Shown in pieces: positions 38,191 through 46,542 of a stretch of DNA of 64,000 nucleotides. A program made the translations under genes and the position numbers. The stretch covers positions 1 to 64,000 of the forward strand of contig JBPOIK010000008.1 in assembly GCA_052034525.1 (NCBI GenBank), read 5' to 3'. The notes beneath the pieces were generated by a model. The model worked only from the letters and a program-made list of their open reading frames with translations. It was not told where the DNA came from and made no database searches. Source of the stretch: JAFGJQ01 sp052034525. Lineage in GTDB: Bacteria; Planctomycetota; Phycisphaerae; UBA1845. Numbering within the stretch: position 1 is the stretch's first letter; every line of letters begins with the position of its first letter.

Positions 38191-38241
38191 GGGCATCTTG
38201 CAACCCGCCGGATCGTGGCGAGGGGCAAGATGCCCTTTTTT
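38191..38241 (+). terminator. intrinsic terminator after tRNA-Ser
   Basis: Perfect 11-bp stem GGGCATCTTGC / GCAAGATGCCC (38191-38201 and 38225-38235), 23-base loop, then TTTTTT (38236-38241). Ends the tRNA transcript. Confidence 0.85.
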
Positions 38242-38644
38242 CGGCATGCTCGGCTACGTCAGAGCCAGTGCCCGGCGGGGGCGCCGTCGGCCACCTGGTC
38301 AGGCCCTTCATCTACGGCTTCGGGTTTCGAGCAGCTCCGACAACCCTGTGAAAAACCAGCCTTTCGCCGCTGTCCGACACTTGGCGAGCATGTCACGGAA
38401 GGGGTCGATACAGTCGAGCTCTCCTTGTCGGAATCTCTCCAGATCGGAGCGGGATTCACCCCGTGGGCACGGTCACGGGCCGACGCGCAAAACTCGAAGC
38501 AGCCCGCTCCATGTTGATCTTCGCAGTCGTCGCAATACAGGGCCGTACGCACCCTGTTCTCAGGCCTCGCGTGCGTCAGATGGTGGCCAAGACACCGGCG
38601 CACCGGACACGCACGGCTTGTGCGGTCAGATTCCGGGGCCCGTG
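38242..38644. other. intergenic segment, nothing recognised
   Basis: About 400 bp between the tRNA terminator and the end of neuB. Open frames are present on both strands but have neither RBS nor recognisable domains. Confidence 0.35.
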
Positions 38645-39742
38645 TTATTCCACCATGCTCCAGGTGATTCGGGTATCGGCGGAGATGGGCAAGCGGGCTC
38701 GCCGTCCCAGAAGGGCGGGAAGGGCCTGGGGGTCCAGTCCGCCGGCAGGGCGCTTGGTGGTCAGACAGGTGGCGTCGAGGATTTCGCCGGCGGCGATGGC
38801 GCGGGCGGCGACGACACTTTTGCGGGCGACCTGGCGGATTTCCAGCTCGCAGTCTCGCGGTGCGAGGTCGCCGTCGCCGAGCGCCGCCTCCGCGTCCCGG
38901 ATTCGCCGGACGTACTCGGCCAGCAACCCCGGTTCCAGCGACAGCGCATGGTCTGGACCGGGCAGGCGGGTATCAAGCGTGAAGTGCTTCTCGATGACAC
39001 ACGCCCCGACGGCAACGGCCAGGGCGCCGGTCTGAATGGCATGCGTGTGGTCACTGAACCCGGTCGGCAGGCCGTAACGGTGCCGCAAGCGTTGAATGCG
39101 CCTGAGGTTGGCCTGGTTCCACGGGGTAGGGTAGCTGCTGACGCAATGAAGCAGAATGAGCTGATCGGACCGGCGTTTTTGGAGCCTCTGCACCGTAGCG
39201 TCCAGCTCTTCCGGGAGGCTGGCGCCGGTGGAGAGGATGATCGGCAGGCCGGTCGCCACGATCTCGTCGAGCAGTGGAACGTTGTTCAGATCGGTAGAGG
39301 CGATTTTGACGGCCCTCATGCCGAGGCCACACAGCATGTGCAGGTCGCGAACGCCGAAGGGCGTGACGAGCAATTCGATCTTGGCCCGGCGGCAGTGCCG
39401 GGCGAGGCTCTCGAACGCATCGGTTGACAGTTCCAGCGCTTCAAGCATCTGCTGTTGTGAAGACGCTCCCGTGGCGTTTCTCTGGTAGTCGGCCACGTCC
39501 GCGTCCGCCGTGGCCAGGTCGGCGGCCCGGAACGCCTGGAACTTGATGGCGTCGGCCCCGGCGGCCCGGGCGGCGTCGATCATCCGGTGTGCCGTGTCCG
39601 GGTCTCCGTTGTGGTTGACGCCGGCCTCGGCGATCACGTAGGTGCGGTTCCCCGGCCCCACCTCGGTCGATCCGATCCGGACGGGTGCCGGTTCGGGCCG
39701 ATCCGTCGAAGCGGCCGGCGTCAGCAGGGTATGTACGGGCAT
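38645..39742 (-). CDS. neuB: N-acetylneuraminate (or related nonulosonate) synthase
   Basis: 365 residues. TIM-barrel NeuB domain: YVIAEAGVNHNGD, AGADAIKFQAFRA, AVKIASTDLNNVPLL, IILSTGASL, LLHCVSSYPTPW, GFSDHT and VIEKHFTLD with the metal-binding residues. A C-terminal SAF antifreeze-like domain (SVVAARAIAAGEIL...TTKRPAGGL) closes it. Condenses PEP with ManNAc or a modified hexose to form sialic, legionaminic or pseudaminic-type acids; which one cannot be told without neighbours. ATG 39742 is used (GGAAG seven bases upstream). No neuA/neuC nearby. Confidence 0.93.
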   Translation of the reverse strand: MPVHTLLTPAASTDRPEPAPVRIGSTEVGPGNRTYVIAEAGVNHNGDPDTAHRMIDAARAAGADAIKFQAFRAADLATADADVADYQRNATGASSQQQMLEALELSTDAFESLARHCRRAKIELLVTPFGVRDLHMLCGLGMRAVKIASTDLNNVPLLDEIVATGLPIILSTGASLPEELDATVQRLQKRRSDQLILLHCVSSYPTPWNQANLRRIQRLRHRYGLPTGFSDHTHAIQTGALAVAVGACVIEKHFTLDTRLPGPDHALSLEPGLLAEYVRRIRDAEAALGDGDLAPRDCELEIRQVARKSVVAARAIAAGEILDATCLTTKRPAGGLDPQALPALLGRRARLPISADTRITWSMVE

Positions 39743-40159
39743 TGCGGTCTTCCGATGCTCCAACCGTCCGGAGCACCCCCAATATCGGCGGTTTGGAGGG
39801 CCGTTCTGAAGGATGGATACCCGGCTGGCCGGGCTGGAGGAACGGTCCGGAACGGCCTATCGCCGCGGTGCCCGGGGGCTTGCCGTCCGTGCGGTTAGAC
39901 GGCATGATGGTCATTGTGGCCTGCGGCATCCGGCCGATGGTGCGGCATGCGGTCGGTGGTCGTCTTTGGAAACCGGAGAAAAAAGTCACGCCGCTTGATC
40001 CAGATCAAGTCCGTTTCGTACGGCGTGGTTTAGGTTGGCTCGGGTCTTTGGCGCGGAGCTTCTGGGGAGGGTGTGCCGGCGATCGGAAGCCGGGCCGGAC
40101 GCCGGCAGGGAGGCGCATCGCGCCACGCACGGGCGCGACACCACGGGTGGAGGCCTTGA
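39743..40159. other. divergent regulatory region, neuB / octaheme operon
   Basis: 417 bp with no gene. It holds the FNR-type box at 39995-40008 described separately and must contain the neuB promoter as well. Confidence 0.5.
39995..40036 (+). promoter_or_regulatory. FNR/CRP-family box and -10 element of the octaheme operon
   Basis: TTGAT-CCAG-ATCAA (39995-40008) is a perfect match to the FNR consensus TTGATN4ATCAA. A -10-like TAGGTT at 40031-40036 lies with its centre exactly 32 bases from the box centre, the geometry of a class II (-41.5) activated promoter. There is no -35 hexamer, as expected when the activator occupies that position. Predicted transcription start near 40043, leaving about 117 bases before the first gene. 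Strongly suggests oxygen- or NO-responsive control. Confidence 0.7.
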
Positions 40160-40864
40160 ATGGACCCCCAGACAGCGGTATCCGACCGAATCCGTGCTGT
40201 GCTGGTTCCGGCCGCCCTGGCGGTGGCGGCCGTTCTGCTGGGCGTGGGGCTTTGGCGGGCGCCCGAGCCGGTGCCCGCGGCTCAGCCGGTGCCCGGCTGG
40301 GTGATTGATCCGACACCCATTCGACGCCCCGTGCTCAAGCCGCAATACCAGGTGGCCGGCTTTTCCATGCGCTGCAGCGATTGCCACGATCTGTTTCCCT
40401 CGCCCACCGAGACGGATCGACCGCTGACACAGCACACGGAGATCGTCCTGAAACACGGGATCAACACGCGGTGCTTCAACTGCCATCACCCGACGCGGCG
40501 GGATTTCTTTGTGGACGATCGCGGAGGCGAGATCCCGTTTGACCAGCCGCCGCTGCTGTGCGCGCGGTGCCACGGGCCGACGTATCGCGACTGGCTCCAC
40601 GGAGCGCACGGGCGGACCAACGGGTTCTGGAACAAGCGGATGGGTCCGCAGGAACACCGCAAGTGTGTGGAATGCCACAATCCGCATGAGCCTCCGTTCC
40701 CGCCGATGCAGCCGGCCCCGGGGCCGCATACGCTGCACATGGGGGACCAGACGATGACGCCCGAGGAGGCGGCCGTTCGCAACCCGCTCCGCATATATCA
40801 GCAGGACGGCGCGGACCAGCCGCCCGTTGCCGACGAACAGGCCGGAGGGATCGATCATGAATGA
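40160..40864 (+). CDS. membrane-anchored tetraheme cytochrome c
   Basis: 234 residues, GGAGG seven bases before ATG. An uncleaved N-terminal helix (residues 11-31) anchors a periplasmic domain with four CXXCH haem sites: CSDCH (72), CFNCH (105), CARCH (134), CVECH (169). Many further His residues (TQHTEIVLKHGI, GAHGRT, GPHTLH) can serve as distal ligands. Probable electron carrier between the NrfC/NrfD quinol dehydrogenase and the octaheme enzyme. Stop overlaps the next start by eight bases, so the genes are coupled. Confidence 0.9.
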   Translation: MDPQTAVSDRIRAVLVPAALAVAAVLLGVGLWRAPEPVPAAQPVPGWVIDPTPIRRPVLKPQYQVAGFSMRCSDCHDLFPSPTETDRPLTQHTEIVLKHGINTRCFNCHHPTRRDFFVDDRGGEIPFDQPPLLCARCHGPTYRDWLHGAHGRTNGFWNKRMGPQEHRKCVECHNPHEPPFPPMQPAPGPHTLHMGDQTMTPEEAAVRNPLRIYQQDGADQPPVADEQAGGIDHE

Positions 40865-41852
40865 TTCTGCCCCGGAATCCGCCTCGGCCCGGTTGACGCG
40901 TCGCGGCTTCCTTCGCAAGGGCGCGGCGGCGGCGGCGGGCGGTGCGGCCGTGGCGGCGGCGCTGTCGCCGCTGCGCAATCTGGCCTCGGACGACATTCCC
41001 ACGCTCGAGCGGCTCTTGCAGAAGCACTACAAAGAGATGACGCCGCAGGACAAGGAGCGGGTCTTCGCACGCATCGAGCGGGAGGTGCGGGACCGGCACA
41101 ACGTCCGAACGAAGCTGAGCGACCCGCCGCCGCTGGACGGGGTGGAGTATGTCTATGCGTTGAACATCAGCCGTTGCATCGGCTGTCGCAAGTGCGTGCA
41201 TGCCTGCGTGGCGGAGAATAATCAGTCGCGGGCGCCGGAGATACAGTACATCCGCGTTCTGCAGATGCCCAAAGGCAGCCTCGACGTGGAGAGTTCCGAT
41301 CACCATTACGATCCGCCGCTGGTGCCGCAGGCGGACAGCTATTACATGCCCGTGCAGTGTCACCAGTGCGCCAAGCCCCCGTGCGTGAAGGTGTGCCCCA
41401 CGGAGGCCACCTGGCAGGAGCCGGACGGCATCACGGTGGTGGATTACGACTGGTGCATCGGCTGCCGGTACTGCGAGGCCGCCTGTCCGTACTGGGCGCG
41501 GCGATTCAACTTCGCGGAGCCGCAGGTGCCCGCCGACTCCTGGAACTCGGAGATGTCGTATCTGTCGAACCGTCCGCGACGCAAGGGCGTGGTCGAGAAG
41601 TGCACGTACTGCCTGCACCGGACGCGGCGGGGCCGGATGCCCGCGTGCGTGGAGGTGTGCCCGACCGGCTCGCGGAAATTCGGCAACGTGCTCGATCCGG
41701 AGAGCGAGGTGGCCTACATCCTGCGTCACAAGCGGATCTTCATCTTTAAGGAGGATGTCGGCACGATGCCGCGCTTCTTCTATTATTTCGACGAGCGCGG
41801 CAGTCGGTATCACGAGCCGATCGCACCGGTGCAGCCGGAGGCCGAGGCATGA
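40857..41852 (+). CDS. Tat-exported four-cluster ferredoxin subunit, NrfC/PsrB type
   Basis: 331 residues. Twin-arginine signal LTRRGFLRKG followed by an Ala-rich stretch. Four cysteine sets: CIGCRKCVHAC, CHQCAKPPCVKVC, CIGCRYCEAAC and CTYC-x11-CVEVC, each fit for a [4Fe-4S] cluster. This is the periplasmic iron-sulfur partner of an NrfD/PsrC membrane subunit, wiring quinol oxidation to periplasmic cytochromes. GGAGG lies about nine bases before the ATG; the TGA overlaps the nrfD-type start by ATGA. Confidence 0.93.
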   Translation: MNDSAPESASARLTRRGFLRKGAAAAAGGAAVAAALSPLRNLASDDIPTLERLLQKHYKEMTPQDKERVFARIEREVRDRHNVRTKLSDPPPLDGVEYVYALNISRCIGCRKCVHACVAENNQSRAPEIQYIRVLQMPKGSLDVESSDHHYDPPLVPQADSYYMPVQCHQCAKPPCVKVCPTEATWQEPDGITVVDYDWCIGCRYCEAACPYWARRFNFAEPQVPADSWNSEMSYLSNRPRRKGVVEKCTYCLHRTRRGRMPACVEVCPTGSRKFGNVLDPESEVAYILRHKRIFIFKEDVGTMPRFFYYFDERGSRYHEPIAPVQPEAEA

Positions 41853-43084
41853 GACGATACCTCACGTTCGTCTGGGAGTGCGTTCGCCTGAGCTTCGTCG
41901 GCGACTGGCGGTACCACGCCTGGATGACAGTCTTGACCGTGGTGGCGTTGACGGGACTCTACGCATACTGCCATCAGACGGTGCACGGGCTGGCCGTCAC
42001 GGGCATGACGGACCAGGTGTCGTGGGGGCTTTACATCGCGAACTTCACGTACCTGGTGGGGCTGGCGGCCGCGGCGGCGATGCTGGTCATCCCCGTCTAC
42101 GTGTATCGCAACATGCATCTGCACGACGTGGTGATTTTCGGAGAGCTGCTTGCGGTGGCCGTCATCATCATGTGCCTGCTCTTCGTGATGGTGGACCTCG
42201 GCCGCCCGGACCGCTTCCTGCACCTGATGCGACGTTTCAACTTCCCGATGTCGATGCTGACGTGGGACGTGATCGCGTTGAACGGATACCTCCTGCTGAA
42301 CCTGCACATCTGCGGGTATCTGCTCTACAGCGCGTACTGCGGGCGGAAGCCTTCGCCCGTTTTCTACGTTCCGTTCGTGTTTGTGGCCATCGTGTGGGCG
42401 GTGAGCATCCACACGGTGACGGCGTTCCTGTACGTGGGGCTGGGTGGCCGGCCGTTCTGGAACTCCGCCATCATTGCCCCGCGGTTTCTGGCCAGCGCGT
42501 TCGCCGCGGGGCCGGCGTTCATCATCCTCACGCTTCAGATCGTCCGGCGGTACACCCACCATCGGGTCAGCGACGACGCGCTGATGACGTTGCGCCGCAT
42601 CGTTCAGGTGGCGATGATCATCAACCTGTTTCTCCTGGGCTGCGAGGTTTTCACGGAGTTCTACACCGACTCGGCGCACGTCGCGTCGGCGCGGTATCTC
42701 TACTTCGGACTGCACGGCCGGCACGCGCTGGTTCCGTGGATCTGGACGGCCATTGCGTTCAACCTGGTCGCGACGCTGCTGCTGGTGCTGCCGGCGTCCC
42801 GCGGACTGCGCGTGCTGAACGTGGCCAGCGTGCTGGCGATCGTGGCCATCTGGATCGAGAAGGGAATGGGGCTGATTGTCCCGGCGTTCGTGCCGACCCC
42901 GCTGGGCGAGGTGGTGGAATACCGCCCGACCGGGCACGAAATCATGATCTGTCTGGGGATCTGGGCGTTCGGCCTGCTGCTGTACACGATTTTCGTGCGG
43001 ATTTCCGTGCCCGTGCTGGCGGGCGACGTGAGTTATGCCCGGCGATACGGCACGTCGGCCGCGCCGGGCAGGGCATCGGCGTGA
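41849..43084 (+). CDS. nrfD: NrfD/PsrC-type membrane quinol dehydrogenase subunit
   Basis: 411 residues with about ten membrane helices. Family features: WGLYIANFTYLVGLAAAAAMLVIPVYVY in the early helices, VMVDLGRPDRFLHLM (conserved D-x-G-R-x-x-R), FPMSMLTWDVIALNGYLLLN, and a late GLIVPAFVPTPLGEVVEY. Oxidises quinol at the membrane without a haem of its own and passes electrons to the iron-sulfur subunit. Closest in layout to the DmsC-like NrfD2/DsrP subgroup. Third gene of the operon. Confidence 0.92.
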   Translation: MRRYLTFVWECVRLSFVGDWRYHAWMTVLTVVALTGLYAYCHQTVHGLAVTGMTDQVSWGLYIANFTYLVGLAAAAAMLVIPVYVYRNMHLHDVVIFGELLAVAVIIMCLLFVMVDLGRPDRFLHLMRRFNFPMSMLTWDVIALNGYLLLNLHICGYLLYSAYCGRKPSPVFYVPFVFVAIVWAVSIHTVTAFLYVGLGGRPFWNSAIIAPRFLASAFAAGPAFIILTLQIVRRYTHHRVSDDALMTLRRIVQVAMIINLFLLGCEVFTEFYTDSAHVASARYLYFGLHGRHALVPWIWTAIAFNLVATLLLVLPASRGLRVLNVASVLAIVAIWIEKGMGLIVPAFVPTPLGEVVEYRPTGHEIMICLGIWAFGLLLYTIFVRISVPVLAGDVSYARRYGTSAAPGRASA

Positions 43085-43144
43085 CCGGCGACGCGGCGCG
43101 TGGCCGCGGTGGTGGCTGCTGTGCGAACAACAGGAGGCGAAGTC

Positions 43145-44593
43145 ATGAGACACACGATTGTCGGAGCCTGGGTGGCGGCCGTTGCCCTGGCCTGCGGGAC
43201 GGGTCCGGCCAGCGGGCAGACGTGGGGGCTGACCGAGATGTCCCGGGAAAGCCGGGCGTGCGTGGACTGCCACAAAAAGGAAGACCCGGCTCTTTATCAG
43301 CAATGGGGCTCCAGCAAGCACTTCCGCGCCAACATCGCCTGCTATGAATGCCACGCCGCCCAGGAAGACGATCCGGATGCGTTCCAGCATGAGGGCAAGT
43401 GGATCGCCACCATCGTATCGCCCAAAGATTGCGCCCGTTGCCACGGGAAGGAGACGACGGAGTACGGCGCGTCGCATCACTCCAAGGGCGCTCGAATTCT
43501 CGGCTCGCTCGATAACACGCTGGCGGAGGTGGTGGAGGGCAACCGCGGCATGATCACCCCCGCATTTCAGCACGGCGTGGCGGCCTCCGCCGTCATGGGC
43601 TGCTGGCAGTGCCACGGAACGGAAGTGAAGGTGCTGCCGGGCGGAAAGCTCGATCCGGCCACCTGGCCGAACACGGGGATCGGCCGGATCAACCCGGACG
43701 GCTCGGAGGGTTCCTGCTCGGCGTGCCACAGCCGGCACGCCTTTTCCGCCGAACAGGCCCGCAACCCGGACAACTGCGGCAGGTGCCACATGGGTCCGGA
43801 CCATCCGCAGATGGAGATTTATTACGAATCCAAGCACGGCGTCGCGTTCCGCGCGAACAAGGACCGCCTGAATCTGGACTCGCCCAAATGGATCGCCGGC
43901 GAGGATTACAGCCACGCCCCCACCTGCGCCACCTGCCATATGAGCGCGACTCGCAACCAGCCGGTCTCGCACGATGTTGGGCTGCGCATCAGTTGGAACA
44001 ACCGGCCCGCCATTTCCATCCGGCCGGAGGAATCGGATCGGCAGATGGGCCTGCCCGGCGCGACCGTAAACTGGGAGACCCGTCGGGCCGCGATGAAAGA
44101 CGTGTGTCTTACCTGTCACCAGCCGCAGTGGGTGAACAATTTCTACGTGCAGTATGACAACCTGATCGAGCTGTACCAGACGAAGTTCGCCAAGCCGGGG
44201 CAGGGACTGTACGACCTGGCCAAACCGCTTCTGCGGCCGGCGGAGTTCTCGAACCCGATCGACTTCATCTGGTATGAAATCTGGCACCATGAAGGCCGCC
44301 GCGCCCGGCACGGCGCCTCCATGATGGGTCCGGACTACACGCACTGGCACGGCACGTACGAAGTCGCCAAGCATTTTTACTCGGAGTACATCCCGAAGCT
44401 GGAAGAGTTGATCGAGCAGGGTCGGCGCTCCGATGACGCGGCGAAGAAAGCGGCGGCCGAAGCACTGGCCGCCAAACTGGAAGAGGTGCTGAACTCCCGG
44501 GACCACCAGTGGTATCTCGACCGCATGGATCCGGCGGAAAAGCAGCGCCGCGACAAACAACGCGAGGAATTCCAGAAACGCTACAGTCAATAG
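43145..44593 (+). CDS. octaheme c-type cytochrome, hydroxylamine-oxidoreductase-like
   Basis: 482 residues, AGGAGG seven bases before ATG, signal peptide (VAAVALACGTGPASG). Eight CXXCH sites at residues 39, 66, 96, 153, 191, 211, 261 and 321; no CXXCK site as found in nitrite reductase NrfA, ONR or tetrathionate reductase. The C-terminal HHEGRRARHGASMMGPDYTHWHG is the HAO-family region. Family members either oxidise hydroxylamine or hydrazine (with a Tyr-linked P460 haem) or act reductively on nitrite or NO. The quinol-linked neighbours and the FNR box favour a reductive role. Whether the crosslinking Tyr is present needs an alignment. Confidence 0.88.
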   Translation: MRHTIVGAWVAAVALACGTGPASGQTWGLTEMSRESRACVDCHKKEDPALYQQWGSSKHFRANIACYECHAAQEDDPDAFQHEGKWIATIVSPKDCARCHGKETTEYGASHHSKGARILGSLDNTLAEVVEGNRGMITPAFQHGVAASAVMGCWQCHGTEVKVLPGGKLDPATWPNTGIGRINPDGSEGSCSACHSRHAFSAEQARNPDNCGRCHMGPDHPQMEIYYESKHGVAFRANKDRLNLDSPKWIAGEDYSHAPTCATCHMSATRNQPVSHDVGLRISWNNRPAISIRPEESDRQMGLPGATVNWETRRAAMKDVCLTCHQPQWVNNFYVQYDNLIELYQTKFAKPGQGLYDLAKPLLRPAEFSNPIDFIWYEIWHHEGRRARHGASMMGPDYTHWHGTYEVAKHFYSEYIPKLEELIEQGRRSDDAAKKAAAEALAAKLEEVLNSRDHQWYLDRMDPAEKQRRDKQREEFQKRYSQ

Positions 44594-44647
44594 GCCCTTC
44601 GACGCCGTACTCCGAACGCGCGCGGTCGGACAAAGCCGTCGATTCCT

Positions 44648-44699
44648 GGGATCATCCGTCGGCCACGATGGTGCGCGCCGGACGCGGACGGATGATCCC
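44648..44699. repeat. 13-bp inverted repeat downstream of the octaheme gene
   Basis: GGGATCATCCGTC (44648-44660) and its exact complement (44687-44699) with a 26-base GC-rich loop, 55 bp after the octaheme stop. No T-tract follows, so it may act with Rho or as a 3' stabilising stem. Confidence 0.55.
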
Positions 44700-44866
44700 G
44701 AAACGCGGCGCGTCGCCTGCGGCGTCTCAATTGCCCTGCGGCCCAGACGGCTTGCGATGTCGAACCCGATGTGATCGGTCGGGAGGCCCCCCGTTCGGCG
44801 CCTCCCGTTCTGCGCTGCGTGAATGAGCGTATGGGCGAATGCGCAACCCGTCGATTCGAGCGTCGC

Positions 44867-45244
44867 TCAAATGGCGGCTGGACAACGCCGTATGGGGATG
44901 GGATGGAAGCCGTGTTTGCTCAGCATGTTGCGCAGCTCAGGCACGTAACGCCGGGCTTCGTCCCGGGACCATTCTCCGAGCTGGCCAGACCCCTGCTTGA
45001 AATACACGACTTCCAGCTTGCCGGCGGGTTTCTCTTCGTCAGGGCCGCATCGCTCCCAGCCAATCTGTGCAAGGTCATCATCCAGGGAACGGAGCGAAAA
45101 CGACCGATCCCGATGGATGCGCAACAGCAAGGATTCGCCCAGGGGCAATCGCTTCTCCAGATAGAGCTCAACCCCCGGAAGGCCGGCAGACCGTGCAACA
45201 GACTCGCGCATCGGAGACAGCAGGCGTCTGAGAAAACCGAGCAT
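44867..45244 (-). CDS. hypothetical protein, 125 residues
   Basis: ATG 45244 with GAGGTG seven bases upstream. Begins MLGFLRRLLSPMRESVARSAG, basic and amphipathic, then alternating strands: VELYLEKRLPLGESLLLRIHRDRSFSL, LEVVYFKQGSGQLGEW and a C-terminal helix ARRYVPELRNMLSKHGFHPIP. Soluble, no signal peptide. Not recognised. A second unknown frame ends 11 bp upstream on the same strand, so the two may be cotranscribed. Confidence 0.55.
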   Translation of the reverse strand: MLGFLRRLLSPMRESVARSAGLPGVELYLEKRLPLGESLLLRIHRDRSFSLRSLDDDLAQIGWERCGPDEEKPAGKLEVVYFKQGSGQLGEWSRDEARRYVPELRNMLSKHGFHPIPIRRCPAAI

Positions 45245-45255
45245 TTCTTTTCACC

Positions 45256-45555
45256 TCATACGGATGAAAAACCGTACACCACTCGTTCTGTCGTTTCTTC
45301 CGCGGCCGGGCGGGATCGCGCGGGATTGGACTCCAGTCCCCAGTGACGCGGCCTGTCCACCGGGCGGCGCTTGCAGCCCTCGGCCGTCATATGTTCGAAC
45401 GCGGCGGAATCCGGATCCATGCGAGACCACCGCCGCCGCCCGTTCCCCCGGTTCCGCGTGCAAGACAGTTCCCGCTTGGACGGCTCGTGCGATCCCGGGC
45501 ACGCCGCACAACCTAACAAGCCCGCTTCCGGCGTCAACATCAGTTGTGCCCCCAT
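45256..45555 (-). CDS. possible small protein, 99 residues
   Basis: ATG 45555; the stop lies just before the RBS of the next gene. Starts MGAQLMLTPEAGLLGCAACPGS with a CxxC, then a long Arg/Ser/Glu-rich hydrophilic tail. Its Shine-Dalgarno (GAGG) is 13 bases away, further than usual, and composition is low-complexity, so a chance frame is quite possible. Listed because of its tight spacing with the downstream gene. Confidence 0.3.
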   Translation of the reverse strand: MGAQLMLTPEAGLLGCAACPGSHEPSKRELSCTRNRGNGRRRWSRMDPDSAAFEHMTAEGCKRRPVDRPRHWGLESNPARSRPAAEETTERVVYGFSSV

Positions 45556-45629
45556 CGTTCTTCGTTTCCTCTTGTGTGCGATACCCCGTCTTCTTCTGTC
45601 GCCTGGCTCCTCGCCTGGAAATGAGGTGA

Positions 45630-45995
45630 GTGTCCCCGAGGGACAGGTTCGTCGGCACGCCAAACCTCACGAAGCACAGGTTCTTTGCGTTTCTTGAAGG
45701 CCATGTCTGCCCGGACCATGCGTTGATCGCCTTCACTCGTAGTGACGATTACTTCTTCGGGGTGCTGCACTCGTTGGTGCATGAGTTGTGGGCGCGGCGA
45801 ATGGGGACACCGCTTCGGGCGGTGCCGGCGGCGTACGCGGCGGTTGATCCCGCAGGCGGGTGGTCGCCGGAGTGGGCCGAGGTGTGGGTGGAGACGGGTT
45901 CGGGTCAGCCGCTGGCGGGTCGGCGGGCGGAGGTGGATCAGCAGGTGCTGGGGGCGCTGTTGCGGTTGAATCTGGCGCGGGCGGGCGTGCAATAA
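45630..45995 (+). pseudogene. remnant of a type IIG-like DNA methyltransferase/restriction gene
   Basis: The stretch RDRFVGTPNLTKHRFFAFLEG, DHALIAFTRSDDYFFGVLHS and LVHELWARRMGT is the conserved target-recognition boundary of large MmeI-like or class I DNA methyltransferases (KHRxFxxL ... PDHALIxFARxDDYFFGVLHSxxHExWAxxxGT). Intact proteins continue with a RYTPTTxFETFPFP segment and about 100 residues more; here that part is missing and the frame goes directly to a DQQVLGALLRLNLARAG tail typical of their C-termini. The methylase core upstream is also absent. A doubly deleted relic of a restriction-modification gene. Confidence 0.65.
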
Positions 45996-46508
45996 GAACC
46001 GGTGCCGAGAAGCGAGACGCTGCGAGGGAGGGCAAGGCGTGAGTTGGCCCTTGTTCCTGGGCGAATGGCGTGCGGGCGGCCGACCTCTGCATCTATTGCC
46101 TGAACTAGGGCTGGCGATTGCCCAACATGACGGAGCGAACCCAAAAGGAAATTGAGCCGTTCTGTCTGCTGTTGCAGAAGTGCATCTGGTGTGGCGAGGG
46201 CTATCGCGACGGGCAGGTATTCAAGACGTGGGGAATCGCCTACGTGCCGGACCCCTGCGAGGCGAGGAGTGGGATGGGCGGCACCTGCGCCACCAGAGAC
46301 ATGGTTGCGGGCAGAGAAATGGCCGTCCACAAAAGAAACAGCACGGAACGGGCAATCCTGTAGACCGGCAGGAACCGCTCGGCCAGTCGCTCGCCCCTGC
46401 CAACGAGGACGACCATGCCCAGCAGGCCAACCATACCGGGCTGGGGGCCCAGGAAACCGCGAGTTCGACGAGCTCATTCCATGAAAAAACGATGCTGCCG
46501 CCCCCGCG
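45996..46508. other. degenerate intergenic region before thiC
   Basis: About 510 bp with short frames on both strands. A minus-strand frame at 46240-46434 encodes a hydrophobic stretch but has no RBS. Together with the methylase relic just upstream this looks like decaying mobile or restriction DNA. Confidence 0.35.
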
Positions 46509-46537
46509 TTGACAGAGCATCTCCACAGTAGTACAAG
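46509..46537 (+). promoter_or_regulatory. promoter of the thiC riboswitch transcript
   Basis: -35 TTGACA (46509-46514, perfect), 17-base spacer, -10 TACAAG (46532-46537). The predicted start, near 46544, coincides with the first base of the riboswitch P1 stem. Confidence 0.65.
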
Positions 46538-46542
46538 CGCAG

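Noticed and set aside
38010..38228. Open frame antisense to tRNA-Ser reading like GGIRTRGTVTRTHAF
   Set aside because: This is the well-known false protein produced by reading across a tRNA-Ser gene; the tRNA and its terminator explain the sequence.
38259..38603. Minus-strand 114-codon frame with several Cys/His pairs
   Set aside because: No RBS, covers the tRNA terminator region, and matches no pattern I recognise.
41810..44590. Minus-strand open frame of 926 codons opposite the octaheme operon
   Set aside because: Shadow of high-GC coding on the plus strand; its translation is His/Arg/Val-rich without domains, and the plus-strand genes are certain.
46240..46434. Minus-strand hydrophobic frame of 64 codons before thiC
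   Set aside because: No RBS, and it lies in a degenerate stretch; possibly part of a decayed gene but not supportable.
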